64,000 nucleotides of DNA from Ascidiimonas sp046199005. GTDB lineage: Bacteria > Bacteroidota > Bacteroidia > Flavobacteriales > Flavobacteriaceae. This document shows, piece after piece, positions 58,973 through 64,000 of the stretch. The position numbers and the translations under genes were made by a program. The notes below the pieces were generated by a model. It was not told where the DNA came from, did not search any database, and saw only the letters and a list, made by a program, of their open reading frames with translations. Positions within the stretch are counted from its first letter, which is position 1; every line of letters starts with the position of its first letter. The stretch lies in contig CP176050.1 of the NCBI GenBank assembly GCA_046199005.1, positions 4,092,001 to 4,156,000 on the forward strand, read 5' to 3'.

Positions 58973-60103
58973 ATGGGGCTTTTTGATGAGATCAAAAAAA
59001 AACTCAGTCATGAGTTTATAGATATTGTAGAGTGGTTAGACACTACAAATGATACGCTGGTATACCGATTTGAGCGCTACCAGAATGAAATAAAGAACAA
59101 TGCCAAACTTATTGTGCGTGAAGGGCAAATGGCAGTGTTTATCAATGAAGGTCAGTTAGCAGATGTTTTCAAGCCAGGAACGTATACCCTCAATACAAAA
59201 AACTTACCGATACTCACCACTCTAAAAGGATGGAAGTACGGTTTTGACAGTCCGTTCAAAGCAGAAGTCTATTTTGTTAGTACCCGTTTATTTACGGATG
59301 AAAAATGGGGTACAAAAAATCCCATTATGCTCAATGACGAACGCTTTGGTCTGGTGGAGATACGAGCATTCGGGACCTATAGTTTTCGCATTTCGGATCC
59401 CGGAAAATTCATTATTGACATTGTGGGGACCGATGGACATTTTACCAGCTATGAGATCAACGAGCATTTAAAAAGTTTGATCGCTACCCGATTTACCGAT
59501 ACCGTAGGAGAAGCGAACATCCCTATCGAGCTTTATGCCGCTAATACTACCGAACTCTCCCTTACTTGCCAGGAGGTGATGCAACCTGAATTTGATCGTG
59601 TAGGGATCGAACTGGAAAAGTTCTACATCGAGAATGTCTCAATGCCGGAAGAACTCAAGAAAGAGATCTTCGAGTATAGTCGGCTCGATAAACTCGACAT
59701 GACCAAACTATCACAGTTTAAAGCTGCCAAAGCGATGGAAGCAGCCGCTAAAAATGAAGGCGGTACAGCTGGTGCCGGTATGGGTATGGGTATGGGCTTT
59801 GTATTGGCTCAACAAATGGGGAATATGATGAATCCTGCGGCTGGACAAGTCGCTGCACAACCCGCTCAAAATCCCTTAGTGGTTCCGCCTCCGATGCCAG
59901 TACAGGTACACTATTATTATGCGGTGAACGGGCAGCAAAACGGACCTGTTTCTTTTGAGGTTCTGAAAGATCTATTTGCTAAAAGAACCGTAAATCGTGA
60001 TACGTTGGTCTGGAAACAGGGCATGGAAGGATGGGCTGCACTTAAAGAAGTTGAAGAGCTCAAACCTTTCCTTGGTGGAAGTACACCGCCACCATTGCCT
60101 TAA
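58973..60103 (+). CDS. SPFH (band 7)-domain protein with C-terminal GYF_2 domain
   Basis: 376 residues. Residues 1-260 form an SPFH domain of the YdjI/virion-core type (VREGQMAVFINEGQLADVFKPG, FGTYSFRISDPGKFI, GVGIELEKFYIENVSMPEE-like end). Then a Gly/Met-rich linker, and residues about 310-365 form a GYF_2 domain (VHYYYAVNGQQNGPVSFEVLKDLF, LVWKQGMEGWAALKE). It is cytoplasmic, with no membrane helix. YdjI proteins sit in membrane-stress-related loci in Bacillus; here the gene is alone with its own terminator. A scaffold role is inferred. Confidence 0.85.
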   Translation: MGLFDEIKKKLSHEFIDIVEWLDTTNDTLVYRFERYQNEIKNNAKLIVREGQMAVFINEGQLADVFKPGTYTLNTKNLPILTTLKGWKYGFDSPFKAEVYFVSTRLFTDEKWGTKNPIMLNDERFGLVEIRAFGTYSFRISDPGKFIIDIVGTDGHFTSYEINEHLKSLIATRFTDTVGEANIPIELYAANTTELSLTCQEVMQPEFDRVGIELEKFYIENVSMPEELKKEIFEYSRLDKLDMTKLSQFKAAKAMEAAAKNEGGTAGAGMGMGMGFVLAQQMGNMMNPAAGQVAAQPAQNPLVVPPPMPVQVHYYYAVNGQQNGPVSFEVLKDLFAKRTVNRDTLVWKQGMEGWAALKEVEELKPFLGGSTPPPLP

Positions 60104-60124
60104 GCACTAAGTGAAATATAATTG

Positions 60125-60156
60125 AAAACCCCGAAGATTTCCGGGGTTTTATTTTT
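60125..60156 (+). terminator. Rho-independent terminator after the SPFH gene
   Basis: AAAACCCCG (60125-60133) pairs with CGGGGTTTT (60142-60150) with an 8-base loop, followed by ATTTTT. The A-rich left flank makes it partly bidirectional, so it may also serve the minus-strand gene ending at 60170. Confidence 0.75.
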
Positions 60157-60169
60157 ATTAGCATCAATT

Positions 60170-63151
60170 TTACTCGATAATTAATTGATGTACTTCTGCC
60201 TGATCTTGATGAACGATTTTTAGGAAATAATAACCTTCTTTAAGACCGGAGACATTGATTTGCATAGAACCCTGTTGACGAAAACTTCCCTCCTTCATCA
60301 AAATACCACCAAAATCATAGATTTTATAGATCAAAGGTTGTTTTGCCTTAAATAAATTGCTTTTACTTGAAGTGGTTGACAACTCTCTCAAATCACGGAT
60401 TGTAAGGGTAGTTGACGCCGGGTTGGGTTCTATTCCGTAATTTGCTGACATTCTAAACCCGGTATCTCCGCAGGAATACGTTCCCGGAAAATTGGTATAA
60501 GCAGGACCGCAATTGCTACCATCTACCGTAATCGGCTTGCAGATAATGATCTCGCCACAATCATTCGAGGCTACATAGGTAACATAGCCATTACCTGCGT
60601 TGGTGGGGTCTACATATAACTCTTTTCCGTTAATGGCACTTATATCGTCAAACTGAAGACTTACTACCCATCGGGTACTGTCGGCTCCGGCAACTGTACC
60701 GGAGTATTCATAAATATATATACTATTGCAGTGTACATTTGGTGAACCTAACAATGAAGTCCCTGATAATTTAGGTTTCCCTATCCAAATATTTTTTGAA
60801 GAATTATATCCATTATAGTCAGCCGTAATCGAAGCACTTTCATTTACGGTACTATTTATTGCCCTAACCGTAATACTGCTTCCGGTAGAACCTACTACAG
60901 TTAGATTCGACGAAACCTGCCAATTAACAGAGGGTGCCGAACAACCTTTTACGGTATAAGTATAATCGGTACCAGGACAAATATTATGAGTTCGTTCGAC
61001 TACATTACCATTGGTGATATTTAAATTGGGATATTGTGGATTTCCCAATATTTCCTGTCTGATATAATTGGCACTCTGACTATTGAGGTCAATATGAACT
61101 TCGTTATTATTAATTGCAGTAAAATAAGAATCTAATGGAGTGAATCCCTCGCAAACTAAATCCCGGGAAGATACATCTTCATAGAGATCCTGTATCGGAC
61201 CGGAATAAGCAAGACTACTTTTAACCGGTATAAAAGAAAAATTAGGATCGATAAGGCTTAGTTTTACTTCTCCAATAATTGAATTTAAAAATCCACTGTT
61301 AAATAGCTGAAATTCGGTATTTGCCCCGAGAAAATCTTCGACTAGGTTCTCTACATCAAAAAACCCTCCCGGTGAGTTTTCATAACTCCCTGTTGTGCTT
61401 AATGTAGTTACTTGACGTATTCGTTTAAATAATGTAATACGCACCAAAAAAAGTTTAAGTTGAATTTTAAAATTTAAGGCATCTTTAGTTTGTCCTTTAT
61501 CAGGTGCATAATTTAACTTAGCCTTCATTCTACCACCTACCTTAAAAAAAATGAGCCCGGTCTCAATTTCGGCATCCAGATACTTTTGCCCAATCGAATT
61601 TATTGGGGTTCCATTGGCGAGGCCATTAACGACCGCTATATTTCGGGTTTGCTGGGGAAATCCCATAGTATCCAGATCGTTATAGAAACGATCGTGAAAA
61701 TTAGGTGCTCCTTTAGCTGTTTTTGAATCGGCAAACGAATGATGAATCAAGAGCTGTTTGGCTGCCGGTGTGTCTAAAAGGTCATCCGCAGCATTGCCTA
61801 ACCCAAAGGGTGTAATATCATCTACCAGATCTGCGATTTCCTGTATCCCGATGGGTACAGTTGCTCCTTTATGCGGACTGTCTACCGATACAAAAAGGTC
61901 GGTATCATGAGGAATTCCATTTTGTTCCATGTAGCGCAATGCATAGCGGGCTACCAACCCTCCCATACTAAAACCAATGATCTTAATAGGATGATTTCCT
62001 TCTTTACAATCGCGTATTTGGGTTATAAAATCGACCAATACCATGGCATTGCGTTCAATATAATCGGTTCCTCCATTGATAATTTTACCATTATCATCGT
62101 ATTTAATAAAATTAAGCGGGATAATGTCAAAATCTGAGGTTCTTAATTGTGCCCCTAAACTCCCCCCTTCAAATCTTAAAAATTCATCATAAATCTGAAA
62201 TGTTCCTATCGCATCAGGTTCTCCTTCCTGAGGATCAAATCCATCTAAAACGATTACAGGCTTATCTAAATCATTGCCGCCTTTAAAAATTCGATACTCT
62301 GCTGCACCCGCATAGGCTTGACTTTCATCATAGCCTTGAAAAGAGATCGCTGACCGAAATTGACCCACTGTAGAAAGGGTGCAATCAATATTCGCCGCTC
62401 CCTGAATCAAATTTGCTCTCTTCGTAATAAAAGAATTTGCATTGATACGAATCTTACTATAAGTATAACGGGTAGTACTATTAGAAAAGTGTAGCTTATA
62501 CTTAATGTAGTACATTCCTGCATTCCCAAAATTAACAGTTTTAGTACCATTTAGGGGTATTATTTGCCAACCCTGTCCGTTTCCAAAATCGGCTTCCAAA
62601 CTGCTTATTGTTGGGTTGGCAGCTTGCATAGTAAAATCAGGTCCAGTTACAAAAGTAACTGTTGAACCTTCGCCGTTTTCCACTAAGGTGCTTACTACGA
62701 ATCCGTTTCTTTCCAAATACGGACTTCGAGATCTCCCGGCAACATCCACCAACAAACTATCAGGACCCGAAAAGGCTATTAAGTTATCTTGTAATGCATA
62801 TTCGTCAATGATATTAAAATCTACATTTAAAATACCAATGGGGATCTTATTTTGTTGTTCCTGTACTTTTACATTGCTTTTCAACCAAGAAACAGTTGAC
62901 CATCTGGAGGTATAATCCGCAGTTTGAATCTCTGCGTAGGCATGGTAAAAGTGGTAGACTTGTGAAGTGTCAATCGCCGTTTGATTAAAATCGGGTAATT
63001 CAGACATGGGATAGACCCGGTCGTACAAAATATCTGTTGTAATCTGACTTTTATCCAGCGGTTGAAATTTTGTATCAGCACTGCTGGTGTACAGTTGAGC
63101 GTAGCTAACCAATGGCATTAGTGCCATGAAGAAAAGTAATTTTTTAAACAT
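60170..63151 (-). CDS. Large T9SS-sorted alpha/beta-hydrolase (lipase-like) protein
   Basis: 993 residues from the ATG at 63151 (MFKKLLFFMALMPLVSYAQ gives a proper signal peptide; the frame opens 19 codons earlier without one). Residues about 320-460 contain a lipase/esterase fold with VIVLDGFDP, then KIIGFSMGGLVARYALRYM (nucleophile Ser near 390) and SVDSPHKGATVPIG. Residues about 740-900 look PKD/Ig-like, and the last 75 are a type-A T9SS domain (EPNPASTTLTIRDL ... GYYFLKIVHQDQAEVHQLIIE). It is secreted or surface-bound, perhaps a lipid or ester hydrolase. Confidence 0.82.
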   Translation of the reverse strand: MFKKLLFFMALMPLVSYAQLYTSSADTKFQPLDKSQITTDILYDRVYPMSELPDFNQTAIDTSQVYHFYHAYAEIQTADYTSRWSTVSWLKSNVKVQEQQNKIPIGILNVDFNIIDEYALQDNLIAFSGPDSLLVDVAGRSRSPYLERNGFVVSTLVENGEGSTVTFVTGPDFTMQAANPTISSLEADFGNGQGWQIIPLNGTKTVNFGNAGMYYIKYKLHFSNSTTRYTYSKIRINANSFITKRANLIQGAANIDCTLSTVGQFRSAISFQGYDESQAYAGAAEYRIFKGGNDLDKPVIVLDGFDPQEGEPDAIGTFQIYDEFLRFEGGSLGAQLRTSDFDIIPLNFIKYDDNGKIINGGTDYIERNAMVLVDFITQIRDCKEGNHPIKIIGFSMGGLVARYALRYMEQNGIPHDTDLFVSVDSPHKGATVPIGIQEIADLVDDITPFGLGNAADDLLDTPAAKQLLIHHSFADSKTAKGAPNFHDRFYNDLDTMGFPQQTRNIAVVNGLANGTPINSIGQKYLDAEIETGLIFFKVGGRMKAKLNYAPDKGQTKDALNFKIQLKLFLVRITLFKRIRQVTTLSTTGSYENSPGGFFDVENLVEDFLGANTEFQLFNSGFLNSIIGEVKLSLIDPNFSFIPVKSSLAYSGPIQDLYEDVSSRDLVCEGFTPLDSYFTAINNNEVHIDLNSQSANYIRQEILGNPQYPNLNITNGNVVERTHNICPGTDYTYTVKGCSAPSVNWQVSSNLTVVGSTGSSITVRAINSTVNESASITADYNGYNSSKNIWIGKPKLSGTSLLGSPNVHCNSIYIYEYSGTVAGADSTRWVVSLQFDDISAINGKELYVDPTNAGNGYVTYVASNDCGEIIICKPITVDGSNCGPAYTNFPGTYSCGDTGFRMSANYGIEPNPASTTLTIRDLRELSTTSSKSNLFKAKQPLIYKIYDFGGILMKEGSFRQQGSMQINVSGLKEGYYFLKIVHQDQAEVHQLIIE

Positions 63152-63251
63152 TGAATATGATTTATTTATTGAAAAGAATATATTAGATGCCGTGGCAGGA
63201 GCAATCAAGATTTGATGTAAAAAGTAGAAGTATTATCAAAAATAAAATGTA

Positions 63252-63800
63252 TTAATTACTTTCGGAGAACGTCTCTAAATTTATGTTTATTTTTCCTTCC
63301 GTAAGCATCACTACATTCTGAGGATTATTTGTATCCCTAAGAATTAATTCATCAAATTGTATTATAATATGTTTATTGATTTCTAACTCTAGAACTTGAA
63401 TCTTTCCACTTTCCGTGGTCGATATATGAGTTGCAAAATTCGATACCGTCTCAAAATCTAGTTCCATAAGATTTTTGTTTTCCTGAAAAAAATCTTTATC
63501 TCCATCTGATAATTCAAGACTAAAATCACCTTTCGAAGTAACGTTTGTTATATAAAGAAATAAATCCTTCGACCCATCACCAAAAGTAAAATACCAACTA
63601 TTATTATCTTCAATAGAGACTAAAATCCCCGATTGCTGAATTGGAAAACCACCATGATCCTTAGGCACAAACAGTTCCCCATCAATTTTACAAGAAAATG
63701 TATTTTCTGTAGTGATGGGCGGTATTTTGGGATCGTCGTCACTACAAGATAGAAAGGCCAAAAAACCTAAAATTAAGCTTATAATGTAAAATTTATTCAT
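63252..63800 (-). CDS. Hypothetical lipoprotein (duplicated)
   Basis: 182 residues from the ATG at 63800. Lipobox Cys19 (LAFLSCSDDD), then a beta-rich body with ENTFSCKIDGELFVPKDHGGF, the start typical of Flavobacteriia lipoproteins whose core begins F-x-C-x-I-(N/D)-G-x-x-F. The end (GKIQVLELEINKHIIIQFDELILRD) is repeated with few changes at the end of the upstream gene. Function unknown. It overlaps that gene by 8 bases. Confidence 0.65.
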   Translation of the reverse strand: MNKFYIISLILGFLAFLSCSDDDPKIPPITTENTFSCKIDGELFVPKDHGGFPIQQSGILVSIEDNNSWYFTFGDGSKDLFLYITNVTSKGDFSLELSDGDKDFFQENKNLMELDFETVSNFATHISTTESGKIQVLELEINKHIIIQFDELILRDTNNPQNVVMLTEGKININLETFSESN

Positions 63801-64000
63801 CTTCAAAGAAAGTTTCCAAATTGATATTAAGTTTTCCTTCAGTAAGTACTATCGTTTTTTCTGGATCATTTTTGTCCTCTAAAATAATTTCATCAAATTG
63901 AAGAATGATACGTTTATTAAGTTCTAATTCAAGAACTTTTATTTTTCCAGATTGATCTGAAGATATATGCGAAATATCTGAGCTATCTGTACTCACATCC
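63793..64000 (-). CDS. C-terminal part of a second copy of the lipoprotein (partial)
   Basis: The frame is open to the window edge. The 68 visible residues (SGKIKVLELELNKRIILQFDE, then a short turn and TEGKLNINLETFFEDE) parallel the last 70 of the protein encoded downstream at 63252, so the two are tandem paralogues. The N-terminus is outside the window. A GTG at 63996 should not be taken as a start. Confidence 0.65.
   Translation of the reverse strand, partial: DVSTDSSDISHISSDQSGKIKVLELELNKRIILQFDEIILEDKNDPEKTIVLTEGKLNINLETFFEDE

Overview
The window looks like the chromosome of a Bacteroidota bacterium, most likely a marine Flavobacteriaceae. The grounds are the low G+C, two or more proteins with type IX secretion (T9SS) C-terminal sorting tails, many short-lipobox lipoproteins, Bacteroidota-style -7 boxes (TANNTTTG) in front of several genes, and typical family content (DinB, DUF1543, DUF6089-like barrel, YicC/Gmk/NadD cluster, amylosucrase). 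No rRNA, tRNA, insertion sequence, prophage or CRISPR array was seen.

Layout. 1-10.5 kb: a barrel protein tail, cystathionine gamma-synthase, small lipoprotein and redox genes, two regulators (AraC and membrane-bound XRE), an SDR, DUF1543, a bestrophin and a YheT-like hydrolase. 10.5-20.2 kb: a periplasmic sugar-oxidation island: lipoprotein cytochrome c, GMC dehydrogenase with its gluconate-2-dehydrogenase-subunit-3-like partner, three TIM-barrel isomerase-like proteins, an MFS permease, a Gfo/Idh/MocA oxidoreductase and a DUF1080 lipoprotein. Together these fit a 3-keto-glycoside pathway. 20.4-24.9 kb: a candidate RiPP cluster: a 37-residue Cys/Trp peptide gene, a polyprenyl-synthase/terpene-cyclase-like fusion, a PqqD-M50 membrane peptidase and a MauE-thioredoxin fusion. 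25-27.1 kb: housekeeping yicC-gmk-nadD.

27.1-37.6 kb (minus strand): a 2137-residue SpvB/VCBS/RHS polymorphic toxin whose variable tip carries HELLH, a possible immunity gene, then a displaced second RHS tip with its own possible immunity lipoprotein. A 223-bp repeat of RHS core DNA joins the two. 37.6-43.3 kb: an A/T-rich island with a membrane-spanning TPR-AraC regulator, a 56-residue GG-leader peptide and two tandem lipoprotein subtilases. A near-identical palindrome precedes both the regulator and the peptide operon and is a likely operator.

43.3-64 kb: lipoproteins, gpsA, an AlbA_2 ATP-binding protein, recJ, a HicBA-like toxin-antitoxin pair, lpxH, a QueD/PTPS enzyme, a 2OG oxygenase, an esterase, three overlapping membrane protein genes, an amylosucrase-fructokinase pair, a phosphatase, an SPFH-GYF protein, a large T9SS alpha/beta-hydrolase protein and two duplicated lipoprotein genes at the edge.

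The two best candidates for undescribed biology are the terpene-enzyme peptide cluster (20.4-24.9 kb) and the regulator/GG-leader/double-subtilase locus (37.8-43.3 kb). Functions stated for both are inference from domain content and gene order.
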